DNA of 64,000 nt, taken from the NCBI RefSeq assembly GCF_903181435.1, contig NZ_CAEUHO010000005.1, positions 186,001 through 250,000 of the forward strand, in the 5' to 3' direction. The notes under the pieces were generated by a model that saw only the letters and a program-made list of their open reading frames with translations, had not been told where the DNA came from and did not search any database. This document shows positions 9,071 through 18,703 of this stretch, piece by piece. The translations under genes were made by a program, and so were the position numbers. This stretch comes from Bacteroides acidifaciens (GTDB lineage: Bacteria > Bacteroidota > Bacteroidia > Bacteroidales > Bacteroidaceae). Position 1 is the first letter of the stretch. The number at the start of each line of letters is the position of its first letter.

Positions 9071-10825
9071 ATGATTAAATATCTGTTTATAATAGCTGCG
9101 TTTTCGGTTACATTGAATGTCAACGGAACAACTGTTATGCCATCATATACTGAGCCGGTCGACACAGCCAAGGTTGATGTTTCGGGCTGGCAGCTGAGCG
9201 GTAAGCCTCTCACACTGACGTGGGTGTCGAAAGATTTTCATTACCGCCAATTTGCAACACCGCCTACCTGTATGTCGGCAGATACTACCGTCACAGCATG
9301 GCGAGGCGAGCGTTTAGGAGTAGAGGCGTTAATCGTGTGCCGTGAAGAAACCGGTCCGATGCGTGTCAGTCTGTCGGATTTCATTGATGCCCGTGGACGT
9401 AAGGTAGCTATGCCGGGTTCGTCAGCCATGTTTATGCGCTATGTGCTGGCTGATGATGTCCGTGATTGCTCATATCAATCAAAAGAAACACCGGTTTTCA
9501 CTTTGCCTGATATGATTGATTTGCCGGGTACATCCGTTGCAATCCCTGCCAAAAGTGTGCGTCCTATATGGTGTACCGTTGAGGTTCCGCGCAGTCTCAC
9601 TCCCGGCAGATATGTTGCTACGCTTTCGCTTGAGTCGGAAAAAGGAGACAGACCTGTTGAGAAAATCAAACTTAACATAGATGTGCTCGACCGTACGCTG
9701 CCCAAGCCAAAGGATTATGCGTTTTATCTTGATTTGTGGCAACAGCCGTATGCCATATCTCGCTATTATGGTGTTAAACCATGGAGTGACCGGCATATCG
9801 AATTGCTCAAACCTTATGCCGAGTATATGGCACGGGGCGGTCAGAAAACGGTGACTACTGTGCTGTTCTATGAACCGTGGGGCGAGCAGAGCAATGACAA
9901 ATTCGAGCCGATGGTAGAAACACTGCGCAATCCCGACGGCTCATGGAGCTTTGACTATACCATCTTCGACAAGTATGTCGAATTTATGGCCGATAACGGT
10001 ATAGACCGACATATCGAATGTTTCACCATGATACCGTGGGAAATGAAATTTCGATATTTTGATAAGGCTTCCAGTGAATATCGTTTTCTTGATGCACCCT
10101 CGTCGTCTTCCCAATACAAGGAGTTGTGGAAGGCAACACTGAAGTCGTTGGAAAAACATCTCAAGGCAAAAGGGTGGTTTGAGAAATCAATTATATTCAT
10201 GGATGAGCGGGGAGCTGACCAGATGCGTGATGCGGTGGCTGTGCTTCGTGAGGTTACGCCCGATTTCAAGATGGGGCTTGCGGGAGAGTATCATGAGGAG
10301 TTGGTTGACGAATTGTATAATTATACCCTTGGCAACCGTTGTTTCTTTTCTGCTTCAGAGCTTGAACGTCGTCGTCAGAAAGGGCTGGTTACTCTTATGT
10401 ACACCTGCTGCACAACCCCCGAGCCAAGTCAGTTTACAAGCAATTCGCCGGCAGATGGGGCATATATTCCTGTTTATTGCACGGCGACGGGGTTTGACGG
10501 TTATTTACATTGGTCTTTTCAGAATTGGAACAATAATCCGATGGTCGATACGCGTTTCTTCAAGTTCGGTTCTGGCGATACGTTCTTCATCTATCCTGAC
10601 GGACGTTCATCGGTTCGCTATGAACGTTTGGTCGAAGGAATTCAGCTTAGTGAAAAAATACGTTTGCTCCGTCAGGAAATGACGGCTGCTGATGATATTC
10701 GCGGGCTTTTGCGTCTTGAAGAGGCGCTTATACCTTTGCGTAGCGGTGCTTTTTCGGCTTGGTGTCCCACTTCGACTGTCGTTAACGAATTAACAGAAAG
10801 GGTTGCGGCTCTTTCTCGTGAATAA
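9071..10825 (+). CDS. GH123-like beta-N-acetylgalactosaminidase (DUF4091 family)
   Basis: A 584-residue secreted protein with a short N-terminal signal peptide, a beta-rich domain (~60-215) and a TIM-barrel DUF4091/GH123 domain. Recognisable pieces are FYLDLWQQPYAISRYYGVKPW, LLKPYAEYMARGGQK and IIFMDERGADQMRD. The Asp378-Glu379 pair in MDER corresponds to the acidic pair GH123 enzymes use for substrate-assisted cleavage, where Glu is the acid/base and Asp orients the acetamido group. Known members release beta-linked GalNAc, for example from glycosphingolipid glycans. No own promoter is evident after the hairpin at 8975. Specificity here is inferred from the family. Confidence 0.8.
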   Translation: MIKYLFIIAAFSVTLNVNGTTVMPSYTEPVDTAKVDVSGWQLSGKPLTLTWVSKDFHYRQFATPPTCMSADTTVTAWRGERLGVEALIVCREETGPMRVSLSDFIDARGRKVAMPGSSAMFMRYVLADDVRDCSYQSKETPVFTLPDMIDLPGTSVAIPAKSVRPIWCTVEVPRSLTPGRYVATLSLESEKGDRPVEKIKLNIDVLDRTLPKPKDYAFYLDLWQQPYAISRYYGVKPWSDRHIELLKPYAEYMARGGQKTVTTVLFYEPWGEQSNDKFEPMVETLRNPDGSWSFDYTIFDKYVEFMADNGIDRHIECFTMIPWEMKFRYFDKASSEYRFLDAPSSSSQYKELWKATLKSLEKHLKAKGWFEKSIIFMDERGADQMRDAVAVLREVTPDFKMGLAGEYHEELVDELYNYTLGNRCFFSASELERRRQKGLVTLMYTCCTTPEPSQFTSNSPADGAYIPVYCTATGFDGYLHWSFQNWNNNPMVDTRFFKFGSGDTFFIYPDGRSSVRYERLVEGIQLSEKIRLLRQEMTAADDIRGLLRLEEALIPLRSGAFSAWCPTSTVVNELTERVAALSRE

Positions 10826-10860
10826 TCTATTTTTATCATACAAATTTGTAACTTTATTCA

Positions 10861-12822
10861 ATGAAAAAAGCTTGTTTTCTATTAGCCTTATTGACAGTCT
10901 GTCTGTCGGGCTTCTCACGTGAATATGTCCTGTTATCACCCGACGGAGCACTACGAGTGGTCATAAGTGATGAACTGGAATACACGGTCAGCTATGGTGG
11001 GAAAAAAATATATACGGGCGTAACCGCGTTAACTCTTGACAATGGTAAGACTCTTGCCAAGGCACGTTCACCCAAATTGAAGAGTGTTGATACATTGGTG
11101 TCGTCGCCGTTTTATCGCAATACATCGGTTGCTGATAAATATAATGGCATGACACTACATGTCGATAAGGACTGGACTGTAGAGTTCAGAGCCTATGATG
11201 ACGGCATTGCCTACCACTGGGTATATGGTGGACGTAAGTCCGTCAATATCGTCGATGAAACAGTCAGATATACTTTTGCCGAAGATTTCGATACTTTCAC
11301 ACCTTATGTACGCGATTATTGGGATGGTGATTTCGAAAAGCAGTTTCACAATTCGTTTGAGAGTATCTATCAGGAATTACCCATATCACATTTGTCAGAC
11401 ACTCATTTGGCCTTCCTGCCGGTAGCTGTTGATGCTCGTGATGTGAAAATGCTGATTACCGAAAGTGATATTGCCGGCTATCCCGGACTTTATCTTCTCC
11501 ATGATAAAGGTACAACGATCAAAGGTGTACATCCCCGTTGTCCAAAAAGCGAACATGCTGGAGGTTATCTTGGAATGCAATCTGTTGTGAGCGAGCGTGA
11601 AGATTATATTGCTGCCATAACAGGTGCACGTGGATTACCTTGGCGAATGGCTATTATCAGTCCTGATGATAAAGGACTGGCTGCAAGTCAGCTGACCTAT
11701 CTTCTTGCATCACCTTCCCGGATTGCTGACATTTCGTGGATTAAACCGGGTAAAGCTGCCTGGGACTGGTGGAACTCATGGGATTTGACCGGTGTTGACT
11801 TCGAGGCTGGTGTAAATCAGAATACATATAAATATTACATTGATTTTGCTGCGAAAAATGGCATTGAATATGTCATATTGGACGATGGTTGGAGTGTACC
11901 CAACTGTGGTGATCTTTTTAGCGTCGTTCCGGAACTCGACTTGCCCGAACTTATCAGGTATGCCGAAGGCAAAGGGGTGGGCATTATTCTTTGGGCTATG
12001 TATCTGCCCTTTGAAAAAGATCTTGAAAAGGTGTGCCGGCATTATTCAAGAATGGGAGTCAAGGGCTTTAAAATTGACTTTTTCGATCGCAATGATCAGA
12101 AAATGACTGCATTTTTGGATCATGCCGCCGAGGTAGCAGCACGCTATCATCTTATACTTGATTATCACGGTACTTACATGCCTGCAGGCATCAACCGGAA
12201 GTGGCCTAACGTTCTCAATACAGAGGGCGTGTCGGGACAGGAAGTGATGCGGGCAGTCACGCGTGAACGCGATCAGATGCGGTATGATGTCCTTATTCCT
12301 TTTATCCGTCAGGCAGGTGGTCCCATGGATTATACTCAAGGTGCCATGCGTAATTCTACCTATCAAGATTTTGTACCTGTCGAAAGACATGCCGGTAGTC
12401 AGGGTACTCGCTGCCACCAGCTTGCGCTTTATGCTATTTTCGATTCTCCTCTCAATATGTTATGTGACACACCGATAAATTATGAGCGTGAACAGGAATG
12501 TACGGACTATATCGCTGCCATTCCCACCGTATGGGATGAAACTGTTGTTCTTGATGGTGAATTGGGCGAATATATTGTCACTGCACGGCGTAAGGGTGAT
12601 GACTGGTTTATAGGCGGAATTACTAATTGGACACCGCGCGACATTACAATCGATTTGTCGTTCTTGCATGTGGAAGATTACGTGGGCGACTGGTATATTG
12701 ATGGATGTAATGCTCATCGTAATGCTACCGATTATAAACGCGTGAAGGAAGACATCACGGCTAAAAAGACCATACATCTTGCTCCCGGTGGTGGTTTTGC
12801 TGTAAGAATCACTAAAAAATAA
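10861..12822 (+). CDS. GH97 glycoside hydrolase (probable retaining alpha-galactosidase type)
   Basis: A 653-residue protein with a signal peptide (MKKACFLLALLTVCLSGFS), an N-terminal beta-supersandwich beginning LLSPDGALRVVIS, a TIM barrel (~280-550) and a C-terminal beta domain, the full GH97 layout. KIDFFDRNDQ places Asp406 on the barrel strand where the retaining GH97 subgroup (B. thetaiotaomicron alpha-galactosidase) has its nucleophile. Glu455 in NTEGVSGQE would be the acid/base. The inverting SusB-type enzymes use a different Glu base, so alpha-galactosidase-like action is favoured by inference. It sits 35 bp after the GH123 gene. Confidence 0.85.
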   Translation: MKKACFLLALLTVCLSGFSREYVLLSPDGALRVVISDELEYTVSYGGKKIYTGVTALTLDNGKTLAKARSPKLKSVDTLVSSPFYRNTSVADKYNGMTLHVDKDWTVEFRAYDDGIAYHWVYGGRKSVNIVDETVRYTFAEDFDTFTPYVRDYWDGDFEKQFHNSFESIYQELPISHLSDTHLAFLPVAVDARDVKMLITESDIAGYPGLYLLHDKGTTIKGVHPRCPKSEHAGGYLGMQSVVSEREDYIAAITGARGLPWRMAIISPDDKGLAASQLTYLLASPSRIADISWIKPGKAAWDWWNSWDLTGVDFEAGVNQNTYKYYIDFAAKNGIEYVILDDGWSVPNCGDLFSVVPELDLPELIRYAEGKGVGIILWAMYLPFEKDLEKVCRHYSRMGVKGFKIDFFDRNDQKMTAFLDHAAEVAARYHLILDYHGTYMPAGINRKWPNVLNTEGVSGQEVMRAVTRERDQMRYDVLIPFIRQAGGPMDYTQGAMRNSTYQDFVPVERHAGSQGTRCHQLALYAIFDSPLNMLCDTPINYEREQECTDYIAAIPTVWDETVVLDGELGEYIVTARRKGDDWFIGGITNWTPRDITIDLSFLHVEDYVGDWYIDGCNAHRNATDYKRVKEDITAKKTIHLAPGGGFAVRITKK

Positions 12823-12830
12823 TCTGTGAT

Positions 12831-13610
12831 ATGAGAATCTTTATTATACTATTGGTGACAGTTGCAAGCGCATTTAGTGCGTGGGGTTCAGTTCCTCGGG
12901 TGATTGATATAGACAGTCCGTTTATGAAAGTCTTTTTACCACCTGGAGATTTGTCTACGGGTAGAGCTATTGTGTGTTGTCCTGGCGGTGGCTATAGCGA
13001 TGTGGCTATCGGTCACGAAGGCTACGACTGGGCTCCGTTTTTTAACAATCTTGGATTGACTTTCGTGGTTCTACAATATCATTTGCCTGCCGGTGATCTC
13101 ACCAAACCGCTCGGTGATGTAGAGAAAGCTTTTAAAGTGCTTACTGATAGTGCAGCGGTGTGGGGCATTGATCCCGAACAGATAGGCGTGATGGGCTCAT
13201 CAGCTGGAGGACATTTGGCTTCGGTTGTGGCAACACATCCAACTGCCGCGTGTCGTCCGTCATTCCAACTGCTGTTTTATCCCGTAGTGTCACTTGATAA
13301 ATGTATAACTCATGCAGGTACTCGTAATGAGTTTTTAGGCTCTTGTGACAGTGATGAACTCGCAGCTGAATATTCGGCCGAGAATAAGGTGAAGGCAGAC
13401 ACTCCCCGCGCTTTTATCGTACATTGTGGTGATGACGATGTTGTACATCCTCAGAATTCTATACGTTATTATTCGGCTCTGCAACGCCATGGGGTACCTG
13501 CAACGTTGGTAATGTTTCCCGACGGACGCCATGGTTGGGGATATAGAGGTTGGTTCCCTCATCATGATGAGCTTCTTGGTTTGATAGTTGCATGGCTTAA
13601 ATCATTTTAA
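12831..13610 (+). CDS. Secreted alpha/beta-hydrolase, acetyl-esterase-like
   Basis: A 259-residue protein with an N-terminal signal peptide. It carries an oxyanion-hole loop (CCPGGGYSDVA), a GxSxG nucleophile elbow GSSAGG (Ser124), a late acidic segment HCGDDDVV and a catalytic His in GRHGWGY, giving a complete Ser-Asp-His set. Relatives in PULs remove acetyl groups from sugars before exo-glycosidases act. The start codon lies 8 bp after the GH97 stop, so the genes are cotranscribed. Acetylated mucin or sialic acid type substrates are possible but unproven. Confidence 0.75.
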   Translation: MRIFIILLVTVASAFSAWGSVPRVIDIDSPFMKVFLPPGDLSTGRAIVCCPGGGYSDVAIGHEGYDWAPFFNNLGLTFVVLQYHLPAGDLTKPLGDVEKAFKVLTDSAAVWGIDPEQIGVMGSSAGGHLASVVATHPTAACRPSFQLLFYPVVSLDKCITHAGTRNEFLGSCDSDELAAEYSAENKVKADTPRAFIVHCGDDDVVHPQNSIRYYSALQRHGVPATLVMFPDGRHGWGYRGWFPHHDELLGLIVAWLKSF

Positions 13611-13658
13611 TGAGAGGACTTGTTATTCTACGGTAAGAACGAATTTGATGGCATAATA

Positions 13659-14258
13659 ATGAGAGACGAAAAGTATGCACATAATGATAAATACTTATTG
13701 TCGGCGCTTTGCAAAGGTGATCGTGAGGCTTTCGACTGTATTTTCCGTAAATATTATGTCGATGTGGTAATGTTTTGTGGTCGGTTTATGAATAGAATTG
13801 AGGACAGTGAGGATATCGCACAGTCTATATTTCTGCATATATGGGATATGCGTGAGGTATTGCCAGTCATAACTAACTTCAAATCATACTTGCTGAAGAG
13901 TGCTCAGAATATGTGTATCAATGAGTTGCATCGTCGTGAAAAAGAGCGTCGATATAGTTCGGAACAGCTCGTGAGGATACAGCCTTATGTCTTGGGCGAA
14001 GATATAAATAAGATGCTGTTTTACAGTGAACTGAAGAAACTCATAGCTTCAGCCGAAGCAAGTCTGAACAAAAAAGAATGGGATGTCTGGCGTCTGAGTC
14101 GGCATGAGGGACTTAAATATTCTGAAATTGCCGCCATTTTAGGCATATCAGTGCGTGCTGTAGAAGATCGCATGCAACGTGCCAAACGGCATTTTCTTAA
14201 AATATTAGACCAATATTGGGCTATTGCAACATTATTTCTAACTTTTTTACAGACATGA
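13659..14258 (+). CDS. ECF-type RNA polymerase sigma factor
   Basis: A 199-residue ECF sigma factor of the Bacteroidetes FecI-like group. Region 2 is seen in REAFDCIFRKYYVDVVMFC and DSEDIAQSIFLHIW. Region 4 is LKYSEIAAILGISVRAVEDRM. I start it at the ATG 13659 because the longer frame opens only with TTG at 13620. It should direct RNA polymerase to the PUL promoter when freed by the FecR protein encoded directly after. The two genes overlap by 4 bp (ATGA, 14255-14258), implying coupled translation. It is unusual in lying inside the enzyme block and not at the edge of the locus. Confidence 0.93.
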   Translation: MRDEKYAHNDKYLLSALCKGDREAFDCIFRKYYVDVVMFCGRFMNRIEDSEDIAQSIFLHIWDMREVLPVITNFKSYLLKSAQNMCINELHRREKERRYSSEQLVRIQPYVLGEDINKMLFYSELKKLIASAEASLNKKEWDVWRLSRHEGLKYSEIAAILGISVRAVEDRMQRAKRHFLKILDQYWAIATLFLTFLQT

Positions 14259-15268
14259 ATAATACCCGGAAAAATGCAGAACTATCGTCACAAATGGATA
14301 GTCTGATTGAGAAGGTTCTTAGTGGAGATGCCAACATCTGCGAAGTTTCACTGGTTGAAGAGTGGATGGGGGCTGATGATGCTAACCGCCGTTTTTTTGA
14401 ACAAAAACGTGCCATACACGAAGTGATTGATCCCCCGTTCGATGCTGTTGATGTTGATACGGAAAGAGCTCTTAGGCATGTACACTGGAAGATGAAGTTG
14501 CGCAATATCAGACGCATGTCATTGGCTAAAGTTGCGGTATTAGTGCTTCCTCTATGTGTAGCGGCTGTCTGGGCTGTGGTGGCCGGGACGGATACTGCTT
14601 CCGAGCATATGATATGTCTGACCACACCTTATGGTGCTAAGATCGAGTCGCAACTGCCTGATGGCTCTCGTGTATGGCTTAATTCTAATAGTAGGTTGGA
14701 ATATCCGGCAGTGTTTGATGATGATAAGCGGCATGTGACGCTTGTTGGTGAAGGATATTTTGAGGTTCATGCCGATAAGGAGCATCCTTTTATAGTCACA
14801 GTTGGTGAAACAGATGTTCATGCTACCGGTACAGCATTTAATATTAATGCATATACGAACGATTCGGTGAATGTGATGCTTATTTCGGGACATGTTGATG
14901 TCATGACAGGCGGGGAAGATCGTGTTACGCTGTTGCCTAATGATAATCTGTGTATTAATAGTTCGGGAATCAGTATCACTCATCATGCCGATATTGAGAA
15001 ATGTTGTGGTTGGAAAGACGGTCGGATATTGTTCGATAATGACAACCTGTCTACGGTATTGGCAAGATTGTCGCAGATTTATCCTGTCGACTTTGTTATC
15101 GCAGATTCTACACTCTTCAATACGCGTTATCATGCTACTTTTACCAGTGAAGGGCTTTATGATATACTGCATTTACTTGAAATCGCTATTCCGATGCGTT
15201 GTGTCCGTAGACAAGGCATTGATTCGAGTTCTCGCACTGTAATTGACGTATATTCTGCCCATAAATAA
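14255..15268 (+). CDS. FecR-family anti-sigma factor
   Basis: A 337-residue single-pass inner-membrane regulator. The N-terminal cytoplasmic part (~1-87) binds the sigma factor. One membrane segment follows (~88-111, MSLAKVAVLVLPLCVAAVWA). The periplasmic FecR domain has TTPYGAKIESQLPDGSRVWL and RHVTLVGEGYFEVH, then a C-terminal STN-contacting-like domain (~270-337). The start at 14255 overlaps the sigma stop. In the FecIRA logic, the STN domain of the SusC-like transporter contacts this protein when substrate is bound and releases the sigma factor. Confidence 0.92.
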   Translation: MNNTRKNAELSSQMDSLIEKVLSGDANICEVSLVEEWMGADDANRRFFEQKRAIHEVIDPPFDAVDVDTERALRHVHWKMKLRNIRRMSLAKVAVLVLPLCVAAVWAVVAGTDTASEHMICLTTPYGAKIESQLPDGSRVWLNSNSRLEYPAVFDDDKRHVTLVGEGYFEVHADKEHPFIVTVGETDVHATGTAFNINAYTNDSVNVMLISGHVDVMTGGEDRVTLLPNDNLCINSSGISITHHADIEKCCGWKDGRILFDNDNLSTVLARLSQIYPVDFVIADSTLFNTRYHATFTSEGLYDILHLLEIAIPMRCVRRQGIDSSSRTVIDVYSAHK

Positions 15269-15291
15269 TGGGGAACTAACTAAATAATTAA

Positions 15292-18200
15292 ATGATGAAA
15301 AATACATTAATGATACTTTTTTTGTTTGTCGGATTGTTTATTTCCAATAGTGTCGCTTCTCGTGAGATTGTGCAGTATGCCCGGTGGCTTGACACATCCG
15401 GTAATCCGATCAATGCTCATGGTGGGGGGATTCTGTATCATGGTGGCAGATATTACTGGTATGGAGAATACAAGAATGGACCTACTTATTTACCCAAAGG
15501 ATCGTGGGACGGTTATCGTACTGATGTGATCGGGGTGTCATGTTATTCTTCGCCCGATATGGTCGATTGGACATTTGAAGGGATAGTTCTGAATGCCGTT
15601 TCTTGTGATTCTTCTCACGATTTACACCCAAGCAAAGTGCTGGAACGTCCGAAAGTTGTACATAACGCCCGAACTGGTAAATACGTGATGTGGTTTCATG
15701 TCGACAGTGATGATTACAGTATGGCTGCGGCAGGTATTGCTGTGAGTGATTCGCCTACAGGGCCTTTTAAGTATCTTGGGGCATTGAGACCCAACAATGC
15801 GATGAGCCGGGATCAAACACTGTTTGTTGACGAAGACGGACGCGCTTATCAGTTTGCTTCGTCGGAAGACAACCGTACACTTTATATCAATGAACTTACC
15901 GATGATTACTTGCGTCCTACGGGGAGGTATACACGTAACTTTATTGATAAACTGCGTGAGGCCCCGGCTGTTTTCAGACATGGTTCAAAGTATTATATGC
16001 TTACGTCGGGTTGTACAGGTTGGAACCCTAATGAGGCGGAACTTGCAATGGCTGATTCCATTATGGGACCGTGGAAAATCATAGGCAATCCATGTACAGG
16101 TCCGGAGGCTGATAAGACATTTTATGCACAGAGTACTTATGTACAGCCAGTCTATGGGAAAAAAGACCTTTATATAGCCATGTTCGATCGTTGGAATAAA
16201 ACTGATTTGGGTGATTCGCGTTATGTGTGGTTGCCGATTTCATTTGATAACGGTAAAGTCACTATACCTTGGCGTAAAAAATGGGATATTGACGAGTATG
16301 AAGACATTGTTTCGTATCCGTACGAAGACGTTATAGATATTTCCGGTGACGGTTGGCAGGCAGTCATTGATAAACGAGGTGGTTTTCTTAGAGCATATAC
16401 ACAGGGTGACACTGTGCCATTTCGTAACGACTCTTTGAGAGGACCTGCGTGGGAAGGAGTGGATATGATGCCGTCGGATATGGATTCACTTTCTTTTTAC
16501 GGTCAGAAAGATGGTATTATGTATACGATGAAATATATACCGTATACCGACCATTTGGCAATAGAGTGTGGTATGGTGAATGCAACCGATACGGTTTTTG
16601 CTCCTGAGAGGGCAAGTCTTGTTATTGGCATTGATTCCGAGATGCATTCGTTTCCCCAGTGGAACGACCGATATTTTCCTACGCTATTGCGGTGCGAACG
16701 AGACTTCGCTTGGGGGTATTTTATGTCCCCCCTTGGAAGAATCGTGGCGGTAGGTGTCGAAGAACCGGTGGCATCATACTCTTTGAATTATATTTACCGT
16801 GATGTGAAAGAATGGGTGTGGGGACATCAGATTTTCACTGCAAGTTGGGACATGCTTCATTGCGGCCCGCTCCCGGCCAGACATCCCGTTGATGAGGATC
16901 GATTGCTTCCGGGCGAATATAAAAAATGGACAATGCATATCGGGAGCGTGGATAAGATTGATGAGGTCAAACCTGCTCTTGCACGCTGGTTGTCATCGCC
17001 ATTAATAGAACTTGATAAATATACAGTTACAAATACTGAGCCTAATAGGATGTGGGTATATTCCGACCAACCTTTGGTCAGTATTGTCTGTACAGATGGA
17101 GATGGTCAGTCGCGAAAACTGAAATTCAAGTACGATACATCGGGAGTTTACAAAACAACACTTCCTGTTTTCCGTAAGCAAGGGCAGTATAAAATAGAAG
17201 CGGTCAATGCTTTGGGTAAGCAATCTGAAGGTATTTTTTATATTCGTGACGATTGGTCGCGTTATCTTTGTCAAGCACGTGATATGGTGTCCCGACACCC
17301 GCCTCTGATGGGAAACTCATGTGAAATGTTCTATGGATACTATCCTGCTTTTTTGGCATCACATCATTACCCCATGTTAAGTGATTCCATCCTTGAAAAC
17401 CGTTTTGCCAAAGCTGTCAGCCTGCTTGTGGATACCGTAACCGGTTTTCCGGCGAGATGTGCCAATCCTGACAGGGTGCAGAATTTTTCATCGGTTATGG
17501 GGATATTGGTCGATCTTTATGAAGCTACAGGGCGTGAACATTATCTTACTATCGCATCACGTGTGGGGGACTATTTGGCTGGTGATAAAGTTCAAGCTGC
17601 CGATGGCTCTTATCGTTCGCATGGAATTCATTACACGGCCGTCATCTATCCTGCTAAATCAATGCTTGAACTTGCCGATGCTGAAAAGAACCGATTCGTT
17701 GTAACAGCCGATTCGGTTTGGCTTTCAAAGGCCATACGACATCGTACTTCTGCCATGAAAGCTATTGATGATTTGGCCGAACGACGAGACAACATAGAGA
17801 CCGAGGGCGATATGACATTCGAAGACGGTATGATAAGTTGTTCGGCATTGCAGTTGGCTTTGGGGGCACTCTATTCAGATCATAAATCTACTCGCGAGAA
17901 GTATTTCAACGCAGCAGAATACATGCTTGAGCGACACTGCTGTCTTGAGCAGAACCTCATACCCGATGCTCGTATGCGAGGTGCTACATTGCGTTATTGG
18001 GAGGCACTCGACATTTATTTTACTCCCAATCAAGCAATGAATTCACCTCATGGATGGACTGCCTGGAAAATATATGCTGTCTATTATATGTATCTGCTTA
18101 CAGGTAATATGAAATACATGAGAGAACTTAATGATACTTTAGGGGCATGTGTGCAGCTGATGTCTCCCGACGGACATCTTCGTTGGGGATTCATTCCTGA

Positions 18201-18621
18201 CCCGTATATCAATGGCCGTGTATGTATGCCAGCTTCCGGTGCTAAGGGTAATTTTGAATATACTGACTCAATTATCGGCGAGCAATACCTTGATATGATA
18301 AGTCCATGGATGCGTTCTGACGACGAGTATCGGTTGCACGATTTCGGTGAGACGGGCGGTGCCGGTGATCACACTGTTTACGAAATTTTTAAAGCCCTCG
18401 AAGAAACAGCAATATCCACAGCTTATATTCGGATTGATGACAATAATAAAATCACGGCTGTTAATTGTAAGGTTAAACTTAAAAGTAATAAATTACAGAT
18501 TGAAACAGACAGGCACATTAAAAGGATACACATTCAAACCAATATTCCTCTTAAAGCTTCTCTGAACAATACTCATATGAGAGAGCTCTCGTCAGGTCCT
18601 AATCTGATTTTTGTTGCGTAA
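15292..18621 (+). CDS. Two-part enzyme: GH43-like N-terminus with (alpha/alpha) toroid-like C-terminus
   Basis: A 1109-residue secreted protein. After a signal peptide (~1-23) a five-bladed GH43-type domain runs to about residue 350: GGGILYHGGRYYWYGEYKNG, GVSCYSSPDMVDW, KVLERPKVV (Glu118 as likely acid) and SDSPTGPF. This resembles the exo-beta-1,3-galactanase-like GH43 group (subfamily 24 type), in which the usual N-terminal Asp base is not conserved. The middle (~360-640) is beta-rich. Residues ~655-1010 form helical repeats with aromatic-rich loops (GYYPAFLASHHYPM, HGWTAWKIYAVYY) like six-hairpin glycosidases. It is 23 bp after the anti-sigma gene. The activities of both halves are inferred. 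Confidence 0.65.
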   Translation: MMKNTLMILFLFVGLFISNSVASREIVQYARWLDTSGNPINAHGGGILYHGGRYYWYGEYKNGPTYLPKGSWDGYRTDVIGVSCYSSPDMVDWTFEGIVLNAVSCDSSHDLHPSKVLERPKVVHNARTGKYVMWFHVDSDDYSMAAAGIAVSDSPTGPFKYLGALRPNNAMSRDQTLFVDEDGRAYQFASSEDNRTLYINELTDDYLRPTGRYTRNFIDKLREAPAVFRHGSKYYMLTSGCTGWNPNEAELAMADSIMGPWKIIGNPCTGPEADKTFYAQSTYVQPVYGKKDLYIAMFDRWNKTDLGDSRYVWLPISFDNGKVTIPWRKKWDIDEYEDIVSYPYEDVIDISGDGWQAVIDKRGGFLRAYTQGDTVPFRNDSLRGPAWEGVDMMPSDMDSLSFYGQKDGIMYTMKYIPYTDHLAIECGMVNATDTVFAPERASLVIGIDSEMHSFPQWNDRYFPTLLRCERDFAWGYFMSPLGRIVAVGVEEPVASYSLNYIYRDVKEWVWGHQIFTASWDMLHCGPLPARHPVDEDRLLPGEYKKWTMHIGSVDKIDEVKPALARWLSSPLIELDKYTVTNTEPNRMWVYSDQPLVSIVCTDGDGQSRKLKFKYDTSGVYKTTLPVFRKQGQYKIEAVNALGKQSEGIFYIRDDWSRYLCQARDMVSRHPPLMGNSCEMFYGYYPAFLASHHYPMLSDSILENRFAKAVSLLVDTVTGFPARCANPDRVQNFSSVMGILVDLYEATGREHYLTIASRVGDYLAGDKVQAADGSYRSHGIHYTAVIYPAKSMLELADAEKNRFVVTADSVWLSKAIRHRTSAMKAIDDLAERRDNIETEGDMTFEDGMISCSALQLALGALYSDHKSTREKYFNAAEYMLERHCCLEQNLIPDARMRGATLRYWEALDIYFTPNQAMNSPHGWTAWKIYAVYYMYLLTGNMKYMRELNDTLGACVQLMSPDGHLRWGFIPDPYINGRVCMPASGAKGNFEYTDSIIGEQYLDMISPWMRSDDEYRLHDFGETGGAGDHTVYEIFKALEETAISTAYIRIDDNNKITAVNCKVKLKSNKLQIETDRHIKRIHIQTNIPLKASLNNTHMRELSSGPNLIFVA

Positions 18622-18703
18622 GTCTTAATTATGTTAATTTATACATTGATATTATCTCATTGAAACCATTGAAAAACTGACATTAACCTGTAATAGAAAA
18701 CAG

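Noticed and set aside
13620..13658. TTG start for the sigma factor
   Set aside because: An ATG at 13659 begins just before the conserved part, and there is no ribosome-binding signal for the TTG.
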